Below are positions 8,549-16,874 of a DNA stretch of 64,000 bases, one piece after another. How positions within the stretch are numbered: position 1 is the stretch's first letter; each line of letters begins with the position of its first letter. This stretch comes from Cupriavidus taiwanensis. GTDB taxonomy: Bacteria; Pseudomonadota; Gammaproteobacteria; Burkholderiales; Burkholderiaceae. Below the pieces are notes generated by a model that was not told the DNA's origin, made no database searches, and saw only the letters and a program-made list of their open reading frames with translations. The stretch spans positions 2,022,927 through 2,086,926 of the forward strand of contig NZ_LT976854.1 in NCBI RefSeq assembly GCF_900249755.1, written 5' to 3'. Both the position numbers and the translations under genes were made by a program.

Positions 8549-9883
8549 TCAGTCGAACCACGCAACCACCGGCTCGGTCTCAAGGCCCCAGATCTTCCGC
8601 ACCAGCCGGCGCGCGCCATCAACGCCGATCACCGGCGACGCCAGTTCCATCAGCTTGCCGTCCAGGTCCGCATCTGTTAGCGGGTCCTCCGGATCGCCCT
8701 TGCGATTCGGCTGCAGGTAGTCTGCCGTGGCACCGCCCGTGGTTTCGATTTCGATCCTTGCGGCGCGCTTGCCAGGAAACCAGCCGTCGATCTCGGGGTC
8801 GACCTCGACCGTCATGCCGTCCATCAGCCGGCGCGTCTCGCTGTGCCACAGCCGTTCCGGTGTGTACGCCGACAGGCGCACGCTGCCATGCACCAGCGCG
8901 GCGGCGACGACGAACTTGAGGCTGAACTTGGCTTCGTTCTCGCTCTTTGGATCCAGATAGCAGGCGATATCGAGCGCCGGTCCATAGGTGGCGACGCGGA
9001 CGCGGCGGATCTGCGCGGCCTCGACGCCCAGCTTCGCTTTCAGCGCCAGCGCCCCGTCGATCGCGGCAAAGGTGTGGCCGCAGCCAATGTGGTTCTTGAA
9101 GGTCAGCCGGCAGATGTGGAAGTCCTGCCCGAGCGTCGAAGCCAGCGTGCTCCAGTCCGGCCCGTCCGACATCGCGCGGCCCATGCCCGTCTCGCCATCA
9201 AGCACATCGAGCGATCCGGTGATGCCGGCGATGGCGGCGCGGGCGGCCAGCAATCCACCCTCCGCGGCACGGCCCGCGTGCAGCGGCTTGGACATCGAAT
9301 CCATGCGGAACGCCTGCTGCAGTCCGGCGGCGAACGTCGCCGCCGTCGCCAGCGCGTGGGCAAGCTGTGCTTCGCTCGCGCCGTGGATGAAAGCCGCGGC
9401 GGCGGCCGCGCCAAAGGTGCCGACCGTGGCGGTGCTGTGCCAGTAGCGATAGTGCGCCCGGCCCAGCACCACGCCGATGCGCGTCGACACCTCATAGCCG
9501 ACCACGATGCCCTTGAGCAGCGTCTCGCCGCTGGCGCCCACGTCCTGTGCGGCCGCGATGGCGGCGGCGATGGTGGCGGCACCGGGGTGGTACATCGCAT
9601 CACGGAAGCTGTCGTCGATCTCGGCAGCGTGGGCGGCGGCGCCATTGAGCAGCGCCGCGGCGCGCGCGGTGGCCCGTTGCCCCATCGGCAGCGTGGCGTT
9701 GCCGCGGCCAAGCTCTTCGGCCAGCACGCGCTGCAGGCGCTGGACCGCGTCGGTGCCGATGCCCGGATACAGCGCCGCATGCCAGTCGACCAGCGCGCGC
9801 TTCGCATGATGCAGCACCTCGGCCGGCAGCGGCCCGGCCTTGACGGTGCTGAAGAGCGGCCCGAAGGCCTCGGTTGCGTGCAA
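8549..9883 (-). CDS. MmgE/PrpD family protein (first copy)
   Basis: MmgE/PrpD proteins include 2-methylcitrate dehydratase, cis-aconitate decarboxylase and iminodisuccinate epimerase, all acting on multi-carboxylate substrates. This 444-residue protein has family segments HHAKRALVDWHAALYPG (about 25-41), NGAAAHAAEIDD with the conserved acidic pair, and the Lys/His-bearing MDSMSKPLHAGRAAEGG. Near the C-terminus it has YLQPNRKGDPEDPL. It closely resembles the second copy at 15472-16797; long blocks around these motifs are nearly identical. No prpB or prpC lies nearby, so a methylcitrate-cycle role is unlikely and the substrate is unknown. It follows the synthetase gene on the same strand by 83 bp, a gap that holds a hexanucleotide repeat. 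Confidence 0.88.
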   Translation of the reverse strand: MHATEAFGPLFSTVKAGPLPAEVLHHAKRALVDWHAALYPGIGTDAVQRLQRVLAEELGRGNATLPMGQRATARAAALLNGAAAHAAEIDDSFRDAMYHPGAATIAAAIAAAQDVGASGETLLKGIVVGYEVSTRIGVVLGRAHYRYWHSTATVGTFGAAAAAAFIHGASEAQLAHALATAATFAAGLQQAFRMDSMSKPLHAGRAAEGGLLAARAAIAGITGSLDVLDGETGMGRAMSDGPDWSTLASTLGQDFHICRLTFKNHIGCGHTFAAIDGALALKAKLGVEAAQIRRVRVATYGPALDIACYLDPKSENEAKFSLKFVVAAALVHGSVRLSAYTPERLWHSETRRLMDGMTVEVDPEIDGWFPGKRAARIEIETTGGATADYLQPNRKGDPEDPLTDADLDGKLMELASPVIGVDGARRLVRKIWGLETEPVVAWFD

Positions 9884-9921
9884 GATGGGTTCTCCTCAGC
9901 CGGCCTGTGCCGGCGTGCCTG

Positions 9922-9945
9922 GCGCTCGCGCTCGCGCTCGCGCTC
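9922..9945. repeat. Hexanucleotide tandem repeat, four perfect GCGCTC units
   Basis: Four exact head-to-tail copies of GCGCTC, with a partial fifth, lie between the acyl-CoA synthetase and MmgE/PrpD genes. Short repeats of this kind are prone to slippage. Here a change would alter spacing between two genes of one operon rather than a reading frame. Confidence 0.85.
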
Positions 9946-9966
9946 GCTGCAAATGGTGGGGTCCGG

Positions 9967-12069
9967 TCAAGGCTTGCCGTTGCCGGCCAGCACCGCCACG
10001 CCATCGGCGGCCACCACGCCCTGCCCTGCGGGCAGCACGAACACCGGATTGATCTCCGCCTCGACCAGCCGGTCGCCAAGCGTGGCGACCATGCGCGAGA
10101 ACGCGACGATGGTATCGGCCAGCGCGTCCACGTCGGCTTTCGGGCGGCCCCGGTAGCCCTGCAGCAAGGGCGCCGTCTTCAGGCGCCCGATCATCGCCAG
10201 CGCGGCCTCGCGCGTCAGCCCGCGTGCGCCGGGCAGCAGCCGCAGCGTGGTGTCGCCGAACAGCTCCGCCGCCACCCCGCCCATGCCAAGCAGGATCGCG
10301 GTGCCGAGCGCATCGCGGTGCATGCCGAGGATGACTTCGACGCCGCCCTTGACCATTTCCTGCACCAGGAAGCGCCTGGGCGCGATCCCCGTGGCCGACT
10401 GCACATCGCTGGCCATCGTTGCCAGCCGGCCTGCCACGTCCGCGGTCGGGACATTGACGGCCACGCCGCCGACGTCGCTCTTGTGGGTGATCTCGGCCGA
10501 CAGGATCTTCAGCACGACGTTGCCGCTGAACGATCGCGCCGCCGCAGTCGCCTCGGCGCCATCGGCAACCACGACTTCCTTTGCGACCGGTACACCGAAG
10601 CCGGCGAACAGGCGCTTGGCCGCGGCTTCGTCGAGCGAGCCGGTGCCATAGGCCGAGAGATCGGGCAACGGCAGCGTGGGGGTGCCCGCTTCGTCAACCG
10701 CGCGGAGCCTGCCCGCATGCAGCATCGCGTCGATCGCCACGGTGCATGCCTCCGGCGCGGAAAACGCCGGCACGCCACGACGATTGAGCAACGATGCGAC
10801 TTCCGGCGCATGCGGGCTCACGTATGCAATCACCGGCTTGTCGCTGTCGGGCAGGCAGTCGCGAATGGCATTGGCCATCAGGTCTGGCATGGCCAGGCTG
10901 GACGAGCCCACGATTACCGCGACCGCGTCATAGCTCGGGCTGTCGAGCAGGATGCGGATCGCGGCGCGCAACAGGTCGGGCTGCAAGCCGGCGAGGGTCA
11001 CATCGATCGGATTGCGGTCAAGCGCCGCGTGGTCTCCTTGCTGCAGCGCGCGCAGCTTCGCCGCAGTGGCCTCGTCCGGCGCCGGCGTCTCGAAGCCGGC
11101 CACGCCCAGGCTGTCGGAGACCAGCGTGCCGGCGCCGCCGGTCGAGGTCAGGATCGCGACACGGTTGCCGGCCAGCTTGCGTCCGGTGGCCAAGGCGGCG
11201 GGCATGTCGAGCAGATCGGAGAAGGTTTGCGCGCGCATCACGCCGACCTGTTCGAACAGTGCGTCATACATGCGGTCCGCGCCGGCCAGCGCGCCGGTAT
11301 GCGACACCGCGGCGCGCGCGCCGCTCTCGGAGCGGCCGATCTTGAACGCCACCACCGGCTTGCCGGCGCGCGCCGCCTTCAGCGCGGCACGGCGGAACGT
11401 TTCCGGGTTGCGCACGCTCTCGACATACAGCGCGATCACGCGGGTGGCCTCGTCATCGGCCAGGTAGTCGATAAAGTCGGCCAGGTCCAGGTCGACTTCA
11501 TTGCTGGTGGACACCAGCTTGGACAGGCCGATGCCGCGCGCCGCGGCACGCGACAGCAAGGCGCCGAGGATGCCGCCGCTTTGCGACACCACGCCGATGC
11601 TGCCGGCCGGGAATTGGTCCATTTCCAGCGCACCGCTGGCCGATAGCGGGATATTGTCAGTCAGGTTGACCAGGCCGATGGTGTTGGGCCCCAGCAGGCG
11701 CATGCTGCCGGCCGCCTCGATCAGTTCGGCCTGGCGCCGCGCGCCCTCGGCGCCGGTCTCGGTATAGCCGCTCGCCAGCACGATGGCCGCACCCGCGCCG
11801 CGCGCCGCCAGCTCGCGCACCGCCAGGTGCGCGCGTTCGGCGCCCAGCAGCACGATGCCGACGTCCGGCACTTCGGGCAGCGAGGCGATGTCGGGATAGC
11901 AGCGCAGGCCGTCGATCGCCTGAACCTTGGGATTGACCGGGTAGATCGCCCCGCTGAAGCCATGCTTGCGCAGGTAGGAAACCGGGCGGCCGGCGGTCTT
12001 GGCGGGATCGGCGGATGCGCCGATCACGGCAACGCTGCGCGGCGCGACGAGTCGTTGGATCGCATTCAT
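9967..12069 (-). CDS. ADP-forming acetate/acyl-CoA synthetase family protein (first copy)
   Basis: These fused enzymes interconvert an acyl-CoA plus ADP and phosphate with the free acid, CoA and ATP. The 700-residue protein has an N-terminal CoA-binding domain (APRSVAVIGASADPAKTAGRPV, about 9-30) and succinyl-CoA-ligase-like domains (SIGVVSQSGGILGALLSRA, from about 157). The presumed phospho-histidine loop is SHTGALAG with H257. A C-terminal ATP-grasp domain (about 480-690) contains EITHKSDVGGVAVNV and ends EAEINPVFVLP. It starts 4 bp after the hydratase gene, implying tight coupling. Its likely role is CoA activation of the acid taken up by the linked Bug receptor. The exact acid is unknown. 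Confidence 0.88.
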   Translation of the reverse strand: MNAIQRLVAPRSVAVIGASADPAKTAGRPVSYLRKHGFSGAIYPVNPKVQAIDGLRCYPDIASLPEVPDVGIVLLGAERAHLAVRELAARGAGAAIVLASGYTETGAEGARRQAELIEAAGSMRLLGPNTIGLVNLTDNIPLSASGALEMDQFPAGSIGVVSQSGGILGALLSRAAARGIGLSKLVSTSNEVDLDLADFIDYLADDEATRVIALYVESVRNPETFRRAALKAARAGKPVVAFKIGRSESGARAAVSHTGALAGADRMYDALFEQVGVMRAQTFSDLLDMPAALATGRKLAGNRVAILTSTGGAGTLVSDSLGVAGFETPAPDEATAAKLRALQQGDHAALDRNPIDVTLAGLQPDLLRAAIRILLDSPSYDAVAVIVGSSSLAMPDLMANAIRDCLPDSDKPVIAYVSPHAPEVASLLNRRGVPAFSAPEACTVAIDAMLHAGRLRAVDEAGTPTLPLPDLSAYGTGSLDEAAAKRLFAGFGVPVAKEVVVADGAEATAAARSFSGNVVLKILSAEITHKSDVGGVAVNVPTADVAGRLATMASDVQSATGIAPRRFLVQEMVKGGVEVILGMHRDALGTAILLGMGGVAAELFGDTTLRLLPGARGLTREAALAMIGRLKTAPLLQGYRGRPKADVDALADTIVAFSRMVATLGDRLVEAEINPVFVLPAGQGVVAADGVAVLAGNGKP

Positions 12070-12073
12070 GGTG

Positions 12074-12868
12074 TCAGGCCCGGGCCGCGGTCTTGTTCAG
12101 GAATGCCAGCACGGAGTCGCGATGCTCGCTGCTGGTGTAGCAGATGCCCTGCGCCTGGCTGCCCTGGGCGAAGACCTGGTCGGCGGGCAGTTCGAAGGAC
12201 TGGTTCATGATGCTCTTGCCCAGGGCGATCGCAGTGGCAGAGCCCTGGCTCAGTTCTGCCGCCCACGCCAGCGCATCGTCGATCAGCGCTTCAGGCTGGC
12301 TCAGGCGATCGGCGATGCCGAGCGCCTTCGCTTCCTGCGCCTCGACCTTGCGGCCCGTGAAGACCAGCTCCTTGGCGGTCGACAGCCCCACCCGGCGCGG
12401 CAGGAAATACATGCCGCCACCGTCCGGGATCAGCCCGCGATGGATATAGGACCACGAGAACGACGCCGCTTCGGAAGCCAGCACAAAGTCACAGCACAGC
12501 GCGGTATCGGCACCCAGCCCGGCCGCGGCGCCGTTGACCGCGGCGATGGTGGGCTTGGGCATGGTGTGCAGCAGCTTGACGGTGTGATGGACGCGCTGCT
12601 GGCGGCTCCAGCCATTGAAGCCCACCTCGCCCTGCGGCGCTTCCATGCGGCGCTGCATGCCGGCCACGTCGCCGCCGGCGCAGAAACCCTTGCCGTTGCC
12701 GGTGAGCACCAGCGCGCGGATGGCCTGGTCTGCCGCCACGCGTTCCAGCGCGTGAATGAATTCCGAGCGCATGTCGTCGCTCATGGCATTGCGCTTGTCG
12801 GGGCGGTTGAAGGCGAGCAGCGCGATGCCAGCCTCGATCTTCAGTTCAATCAGGGAATAGTTGTCCAT
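12074..12868 (-). CDS. Enoyl-CoA hydratase/isomerase family protein
   Basis: A crotonase-fold enzyme of 264 residues, expected to hydrate or isomerise an enoyl-CoA. The oxyanion-hole segments are GKGFCAGGDVAGM and NGAAAGLGADTALCCDF. At the usual catalytic loop it reads RGLIPDGGGMYFLPR, with Asp where many hydratases have Gly-Ala, as in isomerase-like members. I start it at the ATG at 12868, where homology begins; the open frame extends further upstream into the neighbouring receptor gene. It lies 49 bp after the Bug receptor gene and 4 bp before the synthetase. Confidence 0.9.
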   Translation of the reverse strand: MDNYSLIELKIEAGIALLAFNRPDKRNAMSDDMRSEFIHALERVAADQAIRALVLTGNGKGFCAGGDVAGMQRRMEAPQGEVGFNGWSRQQRVHHTVKLLHTMPKPTIAAVNGAAAGLGADTALCCDFVLASEAASFSWSYIHRGLIPDGGGMYFLPRRVGLSTAKELVFTGRKVEAQEAKALGIADRLSQPEALIDDALAWAAELSQGSATAIALGKSIMNQSFELPADQVFAQGSQAQGICYTSSEHRDSVLAFLNKTAARA

Positions 12869-12917
12869 GGTCCTGTCCGGTTCCGTGTAGCTGATCTGTT
12901 TTTTGCGAGTGCCGCGC

Positions 12918-13913
12918 TCAGTCGGCCGTGATGTTGGCGTCTTTGATGACCTTGCTCCAGCGCTGTCTCTCGGCCTTGACGTAGCGGCCGAACTCGTCCG
13001 GGGTGCCACCGCCGATGGCCAGCCCTTCCTGCTCGGCGCGCTTGCGGAACGCTTCGGTGTGCACCGCCTTTTTCGCCGCCGCGTTCAGCCGCGTGATCAC
13101 TGCTGGCGGCGTGCCGGCCGGCACGAACAGGCCATACCAGCTATCCGCCGCGTAGCCGGGCACACCGCTTTCCGCGATCGTCGGCACCTTGCTAAGCGCC
13201 GGCGCCTGCGAGCGCTGCGCGGTCGTGACCGCCACCGCGCGCAGCTTGCCGCTCTCCAGGTGCGGCGCGACCGCCGCCGCGGTGGCGAACATCACATCGA
13301 CCTGCCCGCCGAGCAGGTCCGTGATCGCCGGGCCGGCGCCGCGATAAGGAATGTGGTTCATCTCGACCTTCGCCATCTTCTTGAACAACTCGCCGGCCAG
13401 GTGCGCCGAAGTGCCGGGCCCTTGCGAGGCATAGTTGAGCTTGCCCGGCTTCGCCGTGGCGGCTGCGATCAGGTCCTGCACGGTCTTGATGGCACTGTCC
13501 GGCTTCACCACCAGCACGTTGGGCGAGCGCCCCACCAGCATCACCGGCGCGAACGCCTTGTCCGTATCGAACGGCAGCTTCCTGTGCAGGCTGGGATTGA
13601 CCGCATGCGCCATCGTCGCCATCACCAGCGTGTAGCCGTCGGGCGCGCTCTTGGCCACCGCATCGGTGCCGATGATGGTGCCGCCGCCGGGCTTGTTCTC
13701 GACGATGACGGGCTGGCCCAGGTCCTCGCCCATGGTGATGCCCATCGCACGCGCCACCAGGTCGGTGCCGCCGCCGGCGGCGAACGGGACCACCAGGCGG
13801 ATGGGCTTGTCGGGGAAGGCTGCGAGCGCGGGCACGGGGGCTGCCGCGGCCATCAGGGTTGGGATGGCTGCGGTGGCAAGCCAGCGGAAGAGCCGGGTAC
13901 GGTACGGATACAT
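12918..13913 (-). CDS. Bug/TctC-type periplasmic solute receptor (first copy)
   Basis: This is a tripartite tricarboxylate transporter-type extracytoplasmic receptor of 331 residues. It has a Sec signal peptide (about 1-32: Arg-rich start, LMAAAAPVPALA, cleavage near AAFPDKP). The family signature PIRLVVPFAAGGGTDLVAR follows, with GQPVIVENKPGGGTIIGTD and the SAPDGYTLVMAT block. Such receptors bind carboxylates or aromatic acids; most beta-proteobacterial copies are orphan, without membrane partners, as here. It is the first gene of the minus operon with hydratase, synthetase and MmgE/PrpD genes. A candidate operator lies 114-130 bp upstream. Confidence 0.92.
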   Translation of the reverse strand: MYPYRTRLFRWLATAAIPTLMAAAAPVPALAAFPDKPIRLVVPFAAGGGTDLVARAMGITMGEDLGQPVIVENKPGGGTIIGTDAVAKSAPDGYTLVMATMAHAVNPSLHRKLPFDTDKAFAPVMLVGRSPNVLVVKPDSAIKTVQDLIAAATAKPGKLNYASQGPGTSAHLAGELFKKMAKVEMNHIPYRGAGPAITDLLGGQVDVMFATAAAVAPHLESGKLRAVAVTTAQRSQAPALSKVPTIAESGVPGYAADSWYGLFVPAGTPPAVITRLNAAAKKAVHTEAFRKRAEQEGLAIGGGTPDEFGRYVKAERQRWSKVIKDANITAD

Positions 13914-14026
13914 GCTTTGTCTCCTGGAACAAGTTCGAGACGCCGCGGGCGTTGGACTGCGTGCGCCGGGCGTGTTTCTTTGTTACAGGGAGCTTAGGCC
14001 TTGGCGGGCCGTTGCACAGCCCCACA

Positions 14027-14043
14027 ATTCCACTGAATGGAAT
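14027..14043. promoter_or_regulatory. Interrupted palindrome ATTCC-N7-GGAAT (candidate IclR-type operator 1)
   Basis: The site reads ATTCCACTGAATGGAAT; symmetry extends to 7 bp arms (AATTCCA/TGGAATT, 14026-14044). It lies upstream of the minus-strand Bug receptor operon. The same spacing and arms occur at 15300-15316 upstream of the plus-strand module. The assignment to the IclR regulator at 7643 is inference from linkage and from the general TTCC/GGAA character of many IclR sites. Confidence 0.5.
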
Positions 14044-14065
14044 TCTTGGGCTGCAGCTCGAGCGG

Positions 14066-14106
14066 AAAGAAAAAGGCCCTGCAGAGCGCACAAACTCTGC
14101 AGGGCC
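14066..14106 (-). terminator. Rho-independent terminator of the second Bug receptor gene
   Basis: A perfect 12-bp stem (GGCCCTGCAGAG at 14075-14086, CTCTGCAGGGCC at 14095-14106) closes an 8-nt loop. Read on the minus strand it is followed by TTTTTCTTT (14074 down to 14066). It begins 63 bp after the stop of the Bug receptor gene at 14169, so it separates that gene from the operon downstream. Confidence 0.9.
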
Positions 14107-14168
14107 AACCGTATCCCCGAAACCGGTATCGGCCGACCGGACACAATACGGCCGGCAGCCCCCTTTCT

Positions 14169-15149
14169 CTACAGCGCGATCTTCACGGTCTTGAACACCG
14201 CCCCCCAGCGCTCGACTTCCTGCCTCAGGTACTGCCTGAACTCCTCCCGCGAGCCGCCGACCACGATCGCGCCTTGCGACTCGAGCTTCTCGCGCATGTC
14301 CGGCGACGCCAGCGCCTTGTTCACTTCCGCATTGAGGCGGTCGAGAATCGGCTTGGGTGTGCCGGCCGGGGCCAGCAGCCCGTTCCAGGAGTCGGCTTCG
14401 AAGCCGGGCAGGCCCGCTTCATCCATGGTAGGAAGCTGCGGCATCTGCGGCAGGCGCTTCTTGGACGCGACCGCCAGCGCACGCGGGTTGCCGGACTTCA
14501 GCGCCGGCAGTGCCGACATCGAGGTCATGAAGACCATGTCGACGGTTCCGGCCATCAGGTCGGTCAGGGCCCCGGAGGCACCCTTGTAGGGGATATGGAG
14601 CATGTCGATACCCGCCTTCTGCTTGAGCAATTCGCCGGCCATGTGCTGCGACCCGCCCGCGCCGCTGGAGCCAAACGTCAGGCTGCCCGGACGCTGCTTT
14701 GCCAGGGCAATCAGTGACTTCAGGTCGCGCACCGGCAATCTGGTCGATACCGCCAGCACCGCCGGCGCGTTCATGACATTGGCGACCGGCTCGAAGCTCT
14801 TCTGAACATCGAACTTCAGTCCCTTGTACAGGTACTTGGTCATGGTGATCGGGGCCGCTGCCAGCAGCAGCGTATAGCCGTCCGGCGCGGCCGACGCGAC
14901 ATACTCCGAGGCAATGTTCGAGCCGGCGCCGACCTTGTTCTCCACGACCACGGGCTGGCCCATCGACGCCTGCAACTTGCTGGCCAGGAGCCGCGCCGTG
15001 AGGTCGGTCGGACCGCCGGCCTGGTAGCCGACGATGATGCGGATCGGCTCGGACGGGTAGGCACCGGCGGCCAAGGCTGCGGTCGGGGCCAGGGCCAGCG
15101 CCAGCAGGATGCCAGCCACTGCGCCTCTGGACGTGTGAAGGGGTTGCAT
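14169..15149 (-). CDS. Bug/TctC-type periplasmic solute receptor (second copy)
   Basis: This 326-residue receptor starts at the ATG at 15149, with a GGAG ribosome site. It has a clear signal peptide (MQPLHTSRGAVAGILLALALAPTAALA), then the family blocks PIRIIVGYQAGGPTDLTARLL, GQPVVVENKVGAGSNIASE and AAPDGYTLLLAA. The C-terminal FEADSWNGLLAPAGTPKPI pattern is typical. It is transcribed alone, divergent from the plus-strand MmgE/PrpD gene, and ends at a strong terminator. It probably supplies the substrate for one or both neighbouring modules; the ligand is unknown. Confidence 0.92.
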   Translation of the reverse strand: MQPLHTSRGAVAGILLALALAPTAALAAGAYPSEPIRIIVGYQAGGPTDLTARLLASKLQASMGQPVVVENKVGAGSNIASEYVASAAPDGYTLLLAAAPITMTKYLYKGLKFDVQKSFEPVANVMNAPAVLAVSTRLPVRDLKSLIALAKQRPGSLTFGSSGAGGSQHMAGELLKQKAGIDMLHIPYKGASGALTDLMAGTVDMVFMTSMSALPALKSGNPRALAVASKKRLPQMPQLPTMDEAGLPGFEADSWNGLLAPAGTPKPILDRLNAEVNKALASPDMREKLESQGAIVVGGSREEFRQYLRQEVERWGAVFKTVKIAL

Positions 15150-15471
15150 ATTGTTGTCTCCATTGTGATCGGGAATGCGGACGCCTTTGATGCGGACCGG
15201 GCGCTTTGCCGCTCGCTTCGTGCCGCATTGCGGCAGGCCCGTGCGGGCAGTCGGTTCCAGCGCAATAGTGGGCGATTGCGGCGCGCAGGAGAAATTCCGA
15301 TTCCGTTGTGTGGAATGATAAAAACTCAACCCTGGAGAGAACACCATGCAAACGCCATGGCCCTTCCAAAAAGTCATGGCTCGTTCCGCAATTGGAAGTT
15401 CTCGTCCGGCCCCCCGTCGGCGACGATCAGGCTCCAGCCACGTTGCGCCCGTGCGCGCGCAGACCAACACC
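15150..15471. other. 322-bp divergent control region between Bug receptor and MmgE/PrpD genes
   Basis: No gene is supported here. The plus-strand frame is open from 15346 but the region lacks MmgE/PrpD similarity before 15472. The stretch holds the 15300-15316 palindrome, a nearby direct repeat ATTCCG-ATTCCG overlapping its left arm, and an A/T-rich patch (15317-15328). It should contain promoters for both neighbours. Confidence 0.6.
15300..15316. promoter_or_regulatory. Interrupted palindrome ATTCC-N7-GGAAT (candidate IclR-type operator 2)
   Basis: The site reads ATTCCGTTGTGTGGAAT. Its arms and 7-nt spacing match the site at 14027-14043. It sits about 150 bp from both the minus-strand Bug receptor start and the plus-strand MmgE/PrpD start, the right place for a shared operator. 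The binding protein is inferred, not shown. Confidence 0.5.
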
Positions 15472-16797
15472 ATGACGATCATCGAGACCTTTGCGGCCTA
15501 CGCGGCCAATCCCGGCGCGGGGGTCGACGCCCCGGAAGTCATCCATCACGCCAAGCGTGCGGTGGTCGACTGGTACGCCGCGCTGATTCCTGGCGCGGTC
15601 GAGGCGCCGGCGACGCTGCTGGAACGGGCGCTCGCCGACGACCTCGACCGGGGCCGCGCGCGCCTGGCGCTGGGACGCAGTGCCAGCGCCAGGACGGCCG
15701 CGCTGATCAACGGCACCGCCGCGCACACGGTCGAGGTCGACGATATCTACAAGCACGCCATCTATCATCCCGGCGCGCCGACCATTGCCGCCGCACTCGC
15801 CGCGGGGCAGCAGCGCCAGGTCAGCGGCATGGACTTCTTGCGCGCCGTAATCGTCGGCTACGAGGTGTCGACCCGCATCGGCGCCGCCATGGGCCGCACC
15901 CATTACCGCTACTGGCACAACACCGGCACGGTCGGGACCTTTGGCGCGGCGGCGGCCGCGGCCGCCATCCTGAAGCTGGACGCCAGCCGGAGCGCGCATG
16001 CGCTGGCAACTTGCGCGACCTGCGCCGCGGGGCTGCAGCAGGCGTTCCGCATGGACTCGATGTCCAAGCCGCTGCATGCCGGCCGCGCCGCCGAAGGCGG
16101 GCTGCTGGCGGCACTGGCTGCCGACGCTGGGGTCACCGGCTCGCTGGACGTGATCGATGGCGACGCCGGCCTCGGGCGAGCCATGAGCGACGGCCCGGAC
16201 TGGGCGGCCGCTGCCGCGACGCTGGGCCGCGAGTACCACATCACGCAGATGACCTTCAAGAACCACGCTTGCTGCGGCCACACCTTTGCCGCCATCGATG
16301 GTGCGCTGGCGCTGCAGCGCGAGCACCGATTCAGCGTGGACGAGATCGAGAGCGTGCGCGTGGCCACCTACGGACCGGCGCTGGAGGTCGCCGGCAACCG
16401 CAATCCGCGCACCGCCGCCGAAGCCCGCTTCAGCCTGCCCTATGCCATGGCAAGTGCGCTGATTCATGGCAGCGTGCGGCTCGCCGCGTTTACCCCGCAA
16501 CGTCTTGCCGACCCCGCCATCCGAGCGTTGATGAGCGGTATCGAACTGCAGGTCGACCCCCGGCTCGATGCCGCGTTCCCCGGCCAGCGCGCGGCGCGTG
16601 TCACGGTGCGGACCCGCGATGGCCGGGAGCTGGAATACCTGCAGCCCAACCGTAAGGGCGATCCGGAGGAGCCGCTCAGCGACGCCGAGCTCAACGACAA
16701 GTTCCTCGAGCTCGCCGCGCCGGTACTGGGTGCGTCGGCGGCAACGGACCTGCTGCAGCGCCTGTGGCAGCTCGACTCCGCGATCTCGTTGCCGTAA
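15472..16797 (+). CDS. MmgE/PrpD family protein (second copy)
   Basis: This 441-residue protein is a close paralogue of the one at 8549-9883. They share VIVGYEVSTRIG, YRYWHNTGTVGTFGAAAAAA, AFRMDSMSKPLHAGRAAEGG, FKNHACCGHTFAAIDGAL and YLQPNRKGDPEEPL. I start it at the ATG at 15472, where alignment with the paralogue begins; an upstream ATG at 15346 would add 42 residues of low-quality sequence. It heads the plus-strand module and is followed by a LysR gene 77 bp on. Having two copies in facing modules suggests either two related acids or two stereoisomers (inference). Confidence 0.87.
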   Translation: MTIIETFAAYAANPGAGVDAPEVIHHAKRAVVDWYAALIPGAVEAPATLLERALADDLDRGRARLALGRSASARTAALINGTAAHTVEVDDIYKHAIYHPGAPTIAAALAAGQQRQVSGMDFLRAVIVGYEVSTRIGAAMGRTHYRYWHNTGTVGTFGAAAAAAAILKLDASRSAHALATCATCAAGLQQAFRMDSMSKPLHAGRAAEGGLLAALAADAGVTGSLDVIDGDAGLGRAMSDGPDWAAAAATLGREYHITQMTFKNHACCGHTFAAIDGALALQREHRFSVDEIESVRVATYGPALEVAGNRNPRTAAEARFSLPYAMASALIHGSVRLAAFTPQRLADPAIRALMSGIELQVDPRLDAAFPGQRAARVTVRTRDGRELEYLQPNRKGDPEEPLSDAELNDKFLELAAPVLGASAATDLLQRLWQLDSAISLP

Positions 16798-16840
16798 CAG
16801 GGTGCGGGTAATCCCGTCGCGCCCCGCGTTGCCTGGCCGA

Positions 16841-16846
16841 TATAAT
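16841..16846 (+). promoter_or_regulatory. Perfect -10 hexamer TATAAT before the LysR gene
   Basis: TATAAT lies 29 bp before the LysR-type regulator start. No good -35 hexamer is found at 16-18 bp upstream, so it would be an activator-dependent or weak promoter. Confidence 0.4.
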
Positions 16847-16874
16847 CAACACCCACCTACAGGCATGCAAACCG

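Noticed and set aside
8549-9883. Assignment of the MmgE/PrpD proteins as 2-methylcitrate dehydratase (prpD).
   Set aside because: No prpB, prpC or acnM/prpF genes lie nearby and both copies belong to synthetase/Bug receptor modules, so naming them prpD would overstate the evidence.
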